Positions 8,933 through 17,516 of a stretch of DNA of 64,000 nt are shown in pieces. A program made the position numbers and the translations under genes. The notes below the pieces were generated by a model. It searched no databases and was not told where the DNA came from. It was given only the letters and a program-made list of their open reading frames with translations. How positions within the stretch are numbered: the stretch's first letter is position 1; every line of letters starts with the position of its first letter. The stretch comes from Rhodoferax ferrireducens T118 (GTDB lineage Bacteria; Pseudomonadota; Gammaproteobacteria; Burkholderiales; Burkholderiaceae_C), in contig NC_007908.1 of the NCBI RefSeq assembly GCF_000013605.1, positions 992,001-1,056,000 on the forward strand, given 5' to 3'.

Positions 8933-9748
8933 TTACCCTTTGACAGCGCCCATCGTCAGACCCTTAACCACGTATTTCTGGAAAATCATCGTCAGAACGA
9001 TCGCTGGCGTCATGATAGCCACGGCGGCAGCCATCACGCCACCCCAGTCGACTTCGGCATAGGATAGAAAGTTGTAGACGGCGATCGGCAGGGTTTTGGT
9101 CCGCTCCATACTGAGCACTTGTGAGAACATGAAGTTGTTCCAGGAAAAGATGAACGACAGCGTTGTGGCGGTGATGATGCCAGGGCCTGACAGGGGCAGG
9201 ATTATTTTCAGAAACGCCATCTGTCGCGTGGCACCGTCGACCATGGCCGATTCTTCGAGCTCGCGCGGAATCGTGCTGAAATAGGTCGACATGATCCAGA
9301 CCACGATCGGCAGCGCGATCAGCATATGCGAGAGGATCAGCGCGACATAGCTGTCCATCAGGCCGAGTCGCGAGAAAATGATGTACCAAGGCATCAGGAA
9401 GGAAATGCCGGGCATCAGGCGCGCCAGCAGGATAAATACGGCGAGCTTTTTCTGCGCGTAGCGCGAAATCGAGTAGGCCGCCGGCAGTCCAAGCAGTAGC
9501 GACAGGCCGACCGCCATCGCACCGACGATGGTCGAGTTAAAAAAATATTTCAGAAAGTCCTGTTCTTCGAAGACCTTGCGGTAATTCTGTAGCGTTGGTT
9601 CAAAGAGCAGCTTGGGCGGCCAGGAGATGATGTCGACCTGTGTCTTGAACGATGAAGTCAGCATCCACAGGAAAGGGAACAGCACGACCAGCGCAATGAT
9701 CAGGACCAGCAGGTAGAACAGGATGGTGGTAACGATTTTGTTTTTCAT
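8933..9748 (-). CDS. Sugar ABC transporter permease (MalG/UgpE type)
   Basis: Inner-membrane permease of 271 residues, second permease of a carbohydrate importer. It opens with a membrane segment (TILFYLLVLIIALVVLFPFLW) and has six predicted helices. The EAA loop is recognisable as ELEESAMVDGATRQMAFLKIILPLSGPG, the site that docks the ATPase, and the protein ends with GLTMGAVKG, typical of MalG/UgpE relatives. It is last in a four-gene minus-strand operon (ATPase, binding protein, two permeases). The substrate cannot be read from the sequence; the flanking galactonate and gluconate genes suggest a sugar acid or its glycoside. Confidence 0.9.
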   Translation of the reverse strand: MKNKIVTTILFYLLVLIIALVVLFPFLWMLTSSFKTQVDIISWPPKLLFEPTLQNYRKVFEEQDFLKYFFNSTIVGAMAVGLSLLLGLPAAYSISRYAQKKLAVFILLARLMPGISFLMPWYIIFSRLGLMDSYVALILSHMLIALPIVVWIMSTYFSTIPRELEESAMVDGATRQMAFLKIILPLSGPGIITATTLSFIFSWNNFMFSQVLSMERTKTLPIAVYNFLSYAEVDWGGVMAAAVAIMTPAIVLTMIFQKYVVKGLTMGAVKG

Positions 9749-9758
9749 GCCAGCTTCC

Positions 9759-10637
9759 TCAGTTTTCGCTGGATGCGCGCAGCTTCATAATACCCAGGCT
9801 GCATAGCAACACCACTACGAACAGCGCCACCAGAATGACCGACGACTGGCCCATGCGGAAATACTCGAAGCTGTACTTGAAGCCCATGATGTTGAGCGTC
9901 TCGGACGCGTAACCGGGGCCGCCACCGGTCATTGCAAAGATGATGTCGAAGGTCTTCAGCGCATCGATCAGGCGCAGAATCATCGCCGTCAGGACGACCG
10001 GCATGACCATCGGGATGGTGACATAGCGCAGAATCTGCCACTCGCTGGCACCGTCCACGCGCGCAGCTTCGACCGGCTCCTCCGACAGACCGGCTAGGCC
10101 GGCGAGCACGATCAGGGTGATCATGGGCGTCCACTGCCAGACATCGACCAGGACCAACGACGCAATGACGGTGTTTTCGCTCGATATCCAACGACCCTGC
10201 GGCAGCCCGAGCGCGTCGAGGGCGAAATTGAGCAGGCCGATGGTCGGGTCGTAAAAAAGATTGAAGACGATGCCCACCGCGACCGGCGTGGCCACTAGCG
10301 GCAGCAAGAGCAGCAGCTTGGCGAAGCTCCTGCCGACGAAAGCGCGGTTCAGAATCAGTGCAATGGCAACGCCCAGCACCACCTCGATCGCCACGGCAGA
10401 CGCCGTGAAAGAGAAGGTTCGGCCAATTGCGTGCAGAAAACGTGGCTCGTAGAAAACGCGCAGGTAGCTGTTGAGACCGACAAAAGACGGTTCCATCCCC
10501 GAGGTGAGATTCCAGTTGGTAAAGCTCAGGTACAGGGTGTAGAGAATCGGAAACACCATCAGTAATCCGATGAAAATGACGGCCGGAAGTGGAAACAAAA
10601 TTCGCAAATTCCGTTCGGTAAAGCTTGACTGGATCAT
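9759..10637 (-). CDS. Sugar ABC transporter permease (MalF/UgpA type)
   Basis: Permease of about 292 residues paired with the following MalG-type gene, 10 bases apart. The EAA loop is EEPVEAARVDGASEWQILRYVTIPMVMP. Hydrophobic helices include LFPLPAVIFIGLLMVFPILYTLYLSF near the N-terminus and VILVALFVVVLLCSLGIM at the C-terminus. The open frame extends to 10724, but the ATG at 10637 starts a typical MIQSSFTERNLRILFPLP sequence and removes a non-conserved leader. The binding protein gene ends 100-160 bases upstream. Confidence 0.9.
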   Translation of the reverse strand: MIQSSFTERNLRILFPLPAVIFIGLLMVFPILYTLYLSFTNWNLTSGMEPSFVGLNSYLRVFYEPRFLHAIGRTFSFTASAVAIEVVLGVAIALILNRAFVGRSFAKLLLLLPLVATPVAVGIVFNLFYDPTIGLLNFALDALGLPQGRWISSENTVIASLVLVDVWQWTPMITLIVLAGLAGLSEEPVEAARVDGASEWQILRYVTIPMVMPVVLTAMILRLIDALKTFDIIFAMTGGGPGYASETLNIMGFKYSFEYFRMGQSSVILVALFVVVLLCSLGIMKLRASSEN

Positions 10638-10798
10638 GACTGGTCTTCTAGGCGAAAGTTCTTGAGCGATCTCAACCTGGCATGCGCGCCGTCTACCGAG
10701 GTGAACAGCGCGCGTACCAGTCAACCGACAGGGCGCTTATTTGCCGTATTCGTCGCTGTCCTTCAGCAGTTCATTGACCCGATTGACTTTTTCCTTGG

Positions 10799-11992
10799 CT
10801 ATCTGATCGAGCTTGGTGGACGTGCCCTTGGTGTTGATCGACTCGATGGCAGTTCGCCGATGAGGTCGCGCGCTTCGCCCACAGCGCTCATGTAGGGCCG
10901 GTCAACCGGCGTGCCGTTCTTGGCAGCAAAGGCGCGCGTCTCGATCAGACCGGGATTCATCTTGCTGCGCACGACCTGGTCCTCCCAAACCGATGAACGT
11001 GCCATTGTGATGTTGCCCATCATGCCTTTGACCGCCATTTCCTTGCTAGACGCCCAGTTCAGGAACTTCATGGCCAGGTCTTTTTTCTTGGACTGGCTAG
11101 CCACCGAGATGCCCCAAGACGAGACGATGAAAGGCGAATTGGTCTTGGGTCCGGCCGGGAAGTTGGCAATTGCGAAGTTGGCCACCGGGATTTGTGTCTT
11201 GGATTGATCGACGACCTGGCCATAGAACACCGAGGCGTCGGTCCACATCGCGACCTTGCCGGCCTGGAACAGCGGCATGATGTTTTCCCACGACATCGAA
11301 GTCACGCCCTTCGGGCCATAGTTGCCGAGCAGTTTGCCGTAATAGCGTATCGCGTCGATGGCTGGCTTCGAGTTGAAGACCGCTGCGCCTTTGTCGAGAT
11401 ACTGGCCGCCGTAGTTGAAGATGTAGCTCGACGCCTGGGTTACGGCTGCCGCACCCTTGCCACGCGAGGCGATACCGGCAACGCTTTCGGAATTGAGCTT
11501 CTGGGCGGCTGCCTCGAGTTCATCGAAGTTGGTCGGCACTTTCAGCCCCGCCTGTTGCAACAGGTCTTTGCGGTAATAGAGCACTTGCCATTCGGTGACC
11601 AGCGGAACGATGTAGGGTTTGCCGCCAAAAGAGGCGGCGTTCATGATGTTTTTCGGATAGTCGCTGAAGTCGTAGCCAGTCAGGGGCGCGTACCAGCCGT
11701 TTTTCGAGAACATCTTGCCTTCCTGCAGTGGGCGCGTCATGAAGACGTCGACGGTGGAAGATTTGGTGGCGAATTCGGTGGTGAGCTTTTGCGTCAGCTG
11801 GCTTTCCTGCAAGCTTTCGACGTTGACCTTGATGCCGGTGCTTTTCTCGAACTGTGGAATCGACAGCTTGAGCAATTCACCGTACGGGTGGTTGGCCACC
11901 AGCACGCGGATTTCACCCGATTGCGCCATTGCCCCCGCGCAGAGGCACAGCGAAGTCAGTGCGACCCCGATTTTTGACAGTTTATATTCCAT
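10799..11992 (-). CDS. Sugar ABC transporter substrate-binding protein, C-terminus frameshifted
   Basis: Periplasmic binding protein of the family 1 extracellular solute-binding type, about 397 residues as read. The N-terminus is a signal peptide (MEYKLSKIGVALTSLCLCAGAMAQ), followed by GEIRVLVANHPYGELL and the typical hinge and EWQVLYYRKDLL segments. ATG 11992 is chosen because GGAGG lies five bases upstream; the open frame begins earlier at 12025. After ARDLIGEL the frame gives a short non-conserved tail to 10799. A neighbouring frame continues plausibly (IESINTKGTSTKLDQIAKEK, ending LLKDSDEYGK) to a TAA at 10737, so one base appears lost near 10855. About 39 native residues would be replaced. 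Confidence 0.88.
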   Translation of the reverse strand: MEYKLSKIGVALTSLCLCAGAMAQSGEIRVLVANHPYGELLKLSIPQFEKSTGIKVNVESLQESQLTQKLTTEFATKSSTVDVFMTRPLQEGKMFSKNGWYAPLTGYDFSDYPKNIMNAASFGGKPYIVPLVTEWQVLYYRKDLLQQAGLKVPTNFDELEAAAQKLNSESVAGIASRGKGAAAVTQASSYIFNYGGQYLDKGAAVFNSKPAIDAIRYYGKLLGNYGPKGVTSMSWENIMPLFQAGKVAMWTDASVFYGQVVDQSKTQIPVANFAIANFPAGPKTNSPFIVSSWGISVASQSKKKDLAMKFLNWASSKEMAVKGMMGNITMARSSVWEDQVVRSKMNPGLIETRAFAAKNGTPVDRPYMSAVGEARDLIGELPSSRSTPRARPPSSIR

Positions 11993-12030
11993 GAAAACCT
12001 CCAAGTTAAAAGAGTAAAGTACCACCCACC

Positions 12031-13128
12031 CTAAACGATGGCGTCTGAGGTGTTCTTGTCGAACACGTGCATGTTGGCCATATTGAAATCGATCTGGATC
12101 GTTTCGCCGACACCGATCGGCTGCTTCGGCACGGCCATGCGCGCCACCAAGGCATGCGCGTCGCAGCTCAGGTGCGCGAAGATCTCGGAGCCGAGTAACT
12201 CCACCACCTCGGCCCTGGCGCTGATCGTGCTGCCGACGTCGGCACCCGGTTGATGCAGCGCAATGTCTTCCGGGCGAACGCCGAAGACCACCTCCTTGCC
12301 GGCGTGCGCAACTAGATTGGCGCGGAAGGCTTCAGGCATGGCGACGCGGAAGCTGCCACCATCGATGAATAACTGACCGGCCTCGTTGACCAGACGGGCG
12401 TCGAAGAAATTCATCGCCGGCGAGCCGATGAAGCCGGCGACGAAACGGTTGACCGGCTGGGCATAGACTTCCATCGGCGCGCCGCTTTGCTGCACCACCC
12501 CCTTGTTCATGATGAAGATGCGGTCGGCCATGGTCATGGCCTCGACTTGATCGTGCGTGACATAGATCATGGTTGCACCCAGGCGGCGGTGCAGTTTGCT
12601 GATTTCGGCACGCATCGCAACGCGCAGCTTGGCGTCCAGGTTGGACAGTGGCTCGTCAAACAGGAACACCTTGGGCTTGCGTACGATGGCGCGGCCTACC
12701 GCCACGCGCTGGCGCTGGCCACCGGAGAGTTCTTTGGGCTTGCGTTCCAGCAGTTCGTTGAGTCCGAGAATGTCGGCGGCCTCCTGCACCCGGGCGTCGA
12801 TCTCGGCTTCGGAGAGCTTGCGAATCTTCAGGCCGAAGCCCATGTTCTCGCGCACGTTCATGTGCGGGTACAGGGCGTAATTCTGGAACACCATGGCGAT
12901 GTCGCGGTCCTTGGGGGCCATGTCGTTGACCAGCGTGTCACCGATGTAGATTTCGCCCGAAGTGATTGTTTCCAGGCCGGCGATCATGCGCAAGGCGGTC
13001 GACTTGCCGCAGCCCGAAGACCCCACCAGCACGGCAAATTCTTTGTCCTGAATTTCGATCGATAGATCGTTGACGACGGCGACGGATCCGTACCGTTTGA
13101 CGACGTTTTTCAAAGTGACTTTGGCCAA
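12031..13128 (-). CDS. Sugar ABC transporter ATP-binding protein (UgpC/MalK type)
   Basis: ATPase of 365 residues that powers the carbohydrate importer encoded downstream. Walker A is GSSGCGKST at residues 36-44, the signature is LSGGQRQRVAVGRAI, Walker B is KVFLFDEPLSNLD, and the switch histidine is in YVTHDQVEAMT. The C-terminal extension (FGVRPEDI and after) is the regulatory TOBE/OB domain typical of MalK and UgpC. It starts at TTG 13128, with AAGGAG nine bases upstream. It is the first gene of the operon, followed 38 bases later by the binding protein. These ATPases are often shared between several importers. Confidence 0.93.
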   Translation of the reverse strand: MAKVTLKNVVKRYGSVAVVNDLSIEIQDKEFAVLVGSSGCGKSTALRMIAGLETITSGEIYIGDTLVNDMAPKDRDIAMVFQNYALYPHMNVRENMGFGLKIRKLSEAEIDARVQEAADILGLNELLERKPKELSGGQRQRVAVGRAIVRKPKVFLFDEPLSNLDAKLRVAMRAEISKLHRRLGATMIYVTHDQVEAMTMADRIFIMNKGVVQQSGAPMEVYAQPVNRFVAGFIGSPAMNFFDARLVNEAGQLFIDGGSFRVAMPEAFRANLVAHAGKEVVFGVRPEDIALHQPGADVGSTISARAEVVELLGSEIFAHLSCDAHALVARMAVPKQPIGVGETIQIDFNMANMHVFDKNTSDAIV

Positions 13129-13429
13129 GTGCGATTACTCCTTCTTCAAGTGGGCTGCAGGTTCAATGGCGGGTAGGCGTCCACGGGATAGTTGCTCGTC
13201 GGTGCACTGCCAAAGATACGACACCTTACTCCGCATCGGTCACGTTGTCCAAGATGAGCCTTATCCAACGAGGTACGAGCCTGAAGCGGTGTGGGGAGAG
13301 ATCGCGCATGATCTAAAGTTGCGCCAAGAGATCATCCGGATCACTATCGCCGTCAAGGCCAGCGCAATCGACTTCTCCACTATGTACTCCGAGGTCAGTA
13401 TGCTTAATTTCATCAATTTCTCCGATCCT
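13129..13429. other. Intergenic region between the gluconokinase gene and the ABC operon
   Basis: A frame on the plus strand ending at 13444 and minus frames through here match nothing I recognise. The region is expected to hold the promoter of the minus-strand ABC operon, whose AAGGAG lies at 13138-13143. No operator like those near 14.0 kb was found here. Confidence 0.3.
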
Positions 13430-13999
13430 CTATTTGGCGTTTGAATGACAGCGCTGGGCATCGATCCACTCGATCGCCTTGGCGCACAACACGGAAGGCG
13501 CCAGCGCACCATCCAACTGAAGTACACGCTCCTCGCCGCGAGGATCCTCCAGGGCCGCAAATTGGCTTGCAACCAGGCTACTGGGGAATGGATGTCCCCC
13601 AAATCGAGCTTGTACCCGCGCATTCGCGAGTTCCTGCGTGACGCTGAGATGCACGAAGCTTAACCGCTGAATCGCTTGGCGAAGGCGCGCCCGATAGGCA
13701 CGCTTAAGCGCAGAACACGCCAGAACCGCCCCACCGGGATGACTGAGCAATTCAAGACCGAGACGATCCAACCACCCTTCCCGGTCCGCGTCGTTTAGGG
13801 CTATTCCCTGGCTCATTTTTTGGATGTTTTCTGGCGGATGAAACTGATCACCTTCGATGAAAGTCAGCTTCAGCGCGTCGGCCAAGTGCCGCGCCAGTGT
13901 TGACTTGCCGCACCCTGCGACTCCCATGACGATGAGCGACAGACCCTCCCGAGGATGATCGGATGATGGTGATGGCACGGATATCTGAGCCTGAATCAT
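13430..13999 (-). CDS. gntK: Gluconokinase
   Basis: Kinase of 189 residues that converts gluconate to 6-phosphogluconate. The P-loop is GVAGCGKST (residues 26-34), followed by the gluconate-site block FIEGDQFHPPENIQKMSQGIALNDADREGWL, CSALKRAYRARLR and SLVASQFAALEDP, all characteristic of the GntK/ThrK family. The usual RxGHFMP segment is altered to RFGGHPFPSSL, an unusual but probably tolerable change. Length is slightly above the usual 165-175 because of a short N-terminal leader; a start at Met25 is possible. A perfect palindrome at 14016-14029 lies just upstream, a near copy of which precedes the divergent LacI-type gene, so both are probably under that repressor. Confidence 0.9.
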   Translation of the reverse strand: MIQAQISVPSPSSDHPREGLSLIVMGVAGCGKSTLARHLADALKLTFIEGDQFHPPENIQKMSQGIALNDADREGWLDRLGLELLSHPGGAVLACSALKRAYRARLRQAIQRLSFVHLSVTQELANARVQARFGGHPFPSSLVASQFAALEDPRGEERVLQLDGALAPSVLCAKAIEWIDAQRCHSNAK

Positions 14000-14015
14000 T
14001 GACGGTTCTCAAAAT

Positions 14016-14029
14016 AGATAGCGCTATCT
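14016..14029. promoter_or_regulatory. Putative GntR/LacI-family operator O1
   Basis: Perfect 14-base palindrome AGATAGCGCTATCT, 17 bases upstream of the gntK start. It carries the central CG step typical of LacI-family operators and is repeated with one difference at 14182-14195. The pairing of two sites between divergent gntK and lacI-type genes supports operator function. Confidence 0.7.
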
Positions 14030-14181
14030 TAACGATCGATTTATATAAATCGAATTAGGGTTTACCCTATATTTGTTGAGTCTGATTGATGTAACGCAAT
14101 AAAATTGTTTCACTGTAAATAGAAAGGAAAAAGGGTTGAGCGTATGACTTTGACCCAACATGCGCTGCTCGCCCGGTTACT

Positions 14182-14195
14182 AGATAGCGATATCT
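14182..14195. promoter_or_regulatory. Putative GntR/LacI-family operator O2
   Basis: AGATAGCGATATCT matches the palindrome at 14016-14029 at 13 of 14 positions and lies 15 bases before the regulator start. This position suggests autoregulation. The sites are 166 bases apart centre to centre, a distance at which two dimers could loop the DNA. Confidence 0.65.
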
Positions 14196-14209
14196 GATAG
14201 GATTCCATC

Positions 14210-15244
14210 ATGGTCAGCAAAAAACGGGATAACAGGGCTTCAGGTCGGGTCACGCTCGATGACGTGGCGTTGGCCGCAGGTGTGAGTCGCATGACGGTTT
14301 CGCGTGCACTGCGCGGGGACCGCAAGGTTGCGCCTGAACTGGTGGCACGTGCCATTCAGGCAGCCAACCGGCTGGGTTATGTGCCTGACCCGGCTGCGCG
14401 CGCTCTGGCATCGAGCAAGAGTTCGCACGTGGCGATACTGATTCCGCTACTTTCGAATCAGCTATTCGTCGATCTGCTGGAAGGAGTTCAACGCACACTC
14501 TTGCCAACTGGATACCAGACGCTGATGGGGGTCACTCACTATGATGCGTCCGAAGAGGAGCAACTGCTCAAAGGGTATCTGATGCATCGCCCTGCCGGGT
14601 TGCTGGTTACAGGGTCGGAGCACTCAGAGTCGACCAAGCAGCTCATTGCCAAGAGTGGTATTCCTTGTGTGCACCTGATGGAGACTCTGGCGCAGGATGG
14701 AATCTACAGCGTGGGATTTTCCCAGCGCGACGCGGCACGCGTCGTTACTCAACATTTGATAGACACGGGACGCCGCCGGATTGCCTTTGCGGCAGCGCAG
14801 CTGGATCCACGCACACTTCAGAGAGCGCATGGCTACCGTGATTGTCTCAAGGAGGCGGGCTTATACGATGCCACTCTCGAGTGGCAGAACCCGGCGCCTT
14901 CTTCGCTGAAGATCGGAAGCACCATGTTCGAACAGATACTCAGCATTCGCCCTCGCGTTGACGCCATCTTTTTCTGTAACGATGACCTGGCCCAGGGTGG
15001 TTTGCTGGCCGCATTGCGCATGGGCATCAAGGTGCCGCGCCAGGTTTCTATCGCGGGCTTCAACGATTTGCCGGGCAGCGCTGAATTCGTTCCCAGCCTT
15101 ACCACTATCAAAACACCACGTTGGGAGATCGGTGTTCGAGCCGCGAAGATGCTGTTGCAGCTGATGCGCGGTGAGCCTGTCGCCGAGCCCAACGTCGATT
15201 TGGGGTTTGAGTTGGTTCTGCGGCAAAGCACCGCCGTCGCTTGA
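14210..15244 (+). CDS. LacI-family transcriptional regulator, gluconate-operon repressor type
   Basis: Regulator of 344 residues. The N-terminal helix-turn-helix and hinge helix span about residues 14-60 (VTLDDVALAAGVSRMTVSRALRG, then YVPDPAARALASSKS). The rest is a periplasmic-binding-protein-like effector domain with typical strands HVAILIPLLSNQLFVDLLEG, GLLVTGSEHS, DAIFFCNDDLAQGGLLAA and VSIAGFNDLPGSAEFVPSLTTI. This pattern, and the divergent gluconokinase gene, point to a GntR-like sensor of gluconate or a related acid. The two palindromes upstream are its likely binding sites. Which sugar acid it binds cannot be read from sequence. Confidence 0.9.
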   Translation: MVSKKRDNRASGRVTLDDVALAAGVSRMTVSRALRGDRKVAPELVARAIQAANRLGYVPDPAARALASSKSSHVAILIPLLSNQLFVDLLEGVQRTLLPTGYQTLMGVTHYDASEEEQLLKGYLMHRPAGLLVTGSEHSESTKQLIAKSGIPCVHLMETLAQDGIYSVGFSQRDAARVVTQHLIDTGRRRIAFAAAQLDPRTLQRAHGYRDCLKEAGLYDATLEWQNPAPSSLKIGSTMFEQILSIRPRVDAIFFCNDDLAQGGLLAALRMGIKVPRQVSIAGFNDLPGSAEFVPSLTTIKTPRWEIGVRAAKMLLQLMRGEPVAEPNVDLGFELVLRQSTAVA

Positions 15245-15294
15245 CCCATTTCCGAGTTAAGCCTGAGTGAGCACAACAGTTGCCCGATGACACC

Positions 15295-15510
15295 AGCTTC
15301 TGGTCATTGGCGGATGACAGCTTCCCACTTTTGGGATCATCAGTGAACGTCAGCTTCCTACTTTCACCGATGACCGTTCAGGGCACGATGCGGCCAATAT
15401 GAACGACTGCTGGCAGGTCGCCATAACTCGAAAATTGAACCGCACGTGAACCGCACGTGAACTGCCAGTGGTGAGCGGCCGCAATGTGTCTTAATGAGTC
15501 GGACATACGG
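15295..15510 (+). repeat. Degenerate intergenic repeat, copy C
   Basis: The part from 15391 matches the start of the window (49-165). The part from 15295 (ttctggtcattggcggatgacagcttccc) matches the family core seen at 28957. It also contains a small tandem duplication (accgcacgtga, twice, around 15440-15460). No gene is seen. It adjoins an integrase remnant. Confidence 0.65.
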
Positions 15511-15675
15511 GAGGCGCGGGTAGCGGCTAAACCATCGTCGACGACGATTTCACACCTCGGACTGGCTGCTCCAAAGCAATGGGATGAACGCCCCCACCTT
15601 AGACGGCATCGTTGTGTGCCAAAGTGGAGTAGCGTAGCGCCACATTTCTTCGCCAGGCAAGAGACTTCGGCGGCG

Positions 15676-15867
15676 TTAAGCCTCTGTGTACTCTGCCATC
15701 TCAAGAGCATCATCAAACTCGATGCCTAGATAACGTACGGTGCTCTCAACTTTGACGTGGCCAAGTAAAAGTTGCACAGCGCGCAGGTTCTTGGTGCGCC
15801 GGTAGATGAGCGATGCCTTGGTGCGCCGCATGGAATGAGTCCTGTACCCATGCCGAATCTGGAGATC
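15676..15867 (-). pseudogene. Tyrosine recombinase/integrase C-terminal remnant
   Basis: Read on the minus strand, this encodes the last 60 or so residues of a tyrosine recombinase: THSMRRTKASLIYRRT, then LRAVQLLLGHVKVESTVRYLG, ending at a TAA at 15676-15678. The HxxR-type region (THSMRRTKA), the GH of LLLGHVKVEST and the catalytic Tyr in VRYLG are recognisable. Upstream of about 15867 the frame hits a stop and similarity ends, so the N-terminal domain and most of the catalytic domain are missing. It lies between the repeat and the radical SAM gene. Confidence 0.75.
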
Positions 15868-15923
15868 ACGTCAGGGGGTGTCTTTAACGAAGCTGGTTTG
15901 GATGAGGGTTCGATAATGCGCGC

Positions 15924-17516
15924 ATGGTTCCCTCTGATGGCCCCGCTATTGTCCTGACCACCCTCAACGCGAAGTACATCCACGCCTCGCTTGGTCTTCG
16001 CTACCTGCTGGCCAATATGGGGGCGCTGAAACGGCAGACGGTGCTGCGGGAGTTCACCATCGCGCGCAAGGTACCGGAGGTGGCGGCCGAGCTGCTGGCG
16101 ACTCTGGGTGAGCCGCTGCCGGGCGTAGTGCAGATCATTGGGTTTGGCGTCTATATTTGGAACGTGACCCAAACGACGGAAGTGGTGCGCTTGCTCAAAA
16201 ACCAGCGGCCAGAGGTCAAAGTCGTGTTGGGTGGGCCCGAGGTCAGCCATGAACTGGGCGAGCAGGAGATTGTCCGCCTGGCCGACCATGTGATCACCGG
16301 CTGGGGTGATGTGAGTTTTCCAAAGCTGTGCCGCGCCTTGTTGCACGGGTCGCAGCCGCTGATGAAGATCATCGCGGGCGAAGAGCCGCCGCTGGACCAG
16401 CTCGTGCTGCCTTACGCCGAGTACACCGATGCCGATCTGGCGCACCGTCTGCTCTATGTGGAAGCCTCGCGCGGCTGCCCATTCAAGTGCGAGTTTTGTC
16501 TGAGTTCGCTCGATAAGACCTCGCGCGCCTTCGATCTGGACGCCTTTCTGGACGAAATGCAGGGTTTGTACCGGCGCGGTGCGCGCAATTTCAAATTTGT
16601 GGATCGCACTTTCAACCTGAAGGTCGATTCCTCGGTTCGCATTCTGCAGTTCTTTCTGGACCGGCTGCCCGCGCCCGATGCGCTCGGTAACGAGATATTC
16701 GTTCATTTTGAAGTTGTGCCCGATCATCTACCGGACCGGCTCAAAGTCCTGATCGCGAAATTCCCGCCCGGCGTACTCCAGCTTGAAGTGGGAGTGCAGA
16801 GTTTTAGCATCGCGGTGCAACAGCGTGTCTCGCGCAAGCAGGACAATGCAAAAACCGAGGCCAATTTGCGCTGGCTGGTGGCACAGTCCAACGCGCATCT
16901 GCACGCCGACCTGATTTTTGGTCTGCCGGGTGAGACGCTGGAAAGCTTCGCTACCGGCTTTGACCGCTTGCATGGGCTGGGCCCGCACGAGATTCAGCTC
17001 GGCATCCTGAAGCGCCTGCGTGGCACGCCGATTGTTCGCCACAGCACACCCTACGGCATGGTGTACGACCCCGATCCGCCCTACACCGTACGCCAGACCG
17101 GTGCGGTGGATGCCGCCACGCTACAGCGCTTTGCTCGGTTCTCGCGCTATTGGGACATGATCGCCAACTCGGGGCGCTTCACGCGCACCTTGCTGGTGTT
17201 GCTGGCTGGTCCGTCACCGTTTTATTTCTTTCTCGATTTTGCCGACTGGCAGTGGCTTAAAAGCGGCACAACCAGCGGCTTGACACCGGAGGCGTTGGTG
17301 GACGCGATGTTTGACTACCTCTGCACCCAGCGCGGCCTGCCTGCCTTGACCGTGCAACAAGCGCTGCTGGCCGACTACGTTGCCAGTGGCGCGCGCGCCA
17401 GTCCGCAGGCACTCAAAGGGCTATTGCCAGAACGCGAAGCGCCCCAATTGCTGGGCGCCAAAACGCTGGCGGACCGCCAAGTGCGCCACCTGGCGGTCCG
17501 CCAGACGGCGGACTGA
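15924..17516 (+). CDS. B12-binding-domain radical SAM protein (DUF4080 type)
   Basis: Protein of 530 residues. The N-terminal part (IVLTTLNAKYIHASLGLRYLL, and later VVLGGPEVSHEL) is a cobalamin-binding-like Rossmann domain. The radical SAM centre follows: RGCPFKCEFCLSS with Cys185, Cys189 and Cys192 for the 4Fe-4S cluster that binds S-adenosylmethionine, then ADLIFGLPGETLESF. The C-terminal 200 residues resemble DUF4080, found in similar proteins of unknown substrate. The final residues (LADRQVRHLAVRQTAD) are encoded by an unusual inverted repeat. ATG 15924 is the only reasonable start. It stands alone, so context gives no hint to the reaction. Confidence 0.9.
   Translation: MVPSDGPAIVLTTLNAKYIHASLGLRYLLANMGALKRQTVLREFTIARKVPEVAAELLATLGEPLPGVVQIIGFGVYIWNVTQTTEVVRLLKNQRPEVKVVLGGPEVSHELGEQEIVRLADHVITGWGDVSFPKLCRALLHGSQPLMKIIAGEEPPLDQLVLPYAEYTDADLAHRLLYVEASRGCPFKCEFCLSSLDKTSRAFDLDAFLDEMQGLYRRGARNFKFVDRTFNLKVDSSVRILQFFLDRLPAPDALGNEIFVHFEVVPDHLPDRLKVLIAKFPPGVLQLEVGVQSFSIAVQQRVSRKQDNAKTEANLRWLVAQSNAHLHADLIFGLPGETLESFATGFDRLHGLGPHEIQLGILKRLRGTPIVRHSTPYGMVYDPDPPYTVRQTGAVDAATLQRFARFSRYWDMIANSGRFTRTLLVLLAGPSPFYFFLDFADWQWLKSGTTSGLTPEALVDAMFDYLCTQRGLPALTVQQALLADYVASGARASPQALKGLLPEREAPQLLGAKTLADRQVRHLAVRQTAD
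17466..17504. repeat. Inverted repeat at the 3' end of the radical SAM gene
   Basis: ctggcggaccgcca (17466-17479) and its exact reverse complement (17491-17504) flank an 11-base spacer. Each arm is also self-complementary (tggcgg-a-ccgcca). It lies in the last codons of the gene and could form one long or two short hairpins. No T-run follows, so it is not a standard terminator. Confidence 0.6.

Noticed and set aside
15726..16727. A 333-codon minus-strand frame over the radical SAM gene
   Set aside because: It is a shadow of the radical SAM frame. The real minus-strand feature here is the short integrase tail in another frame.
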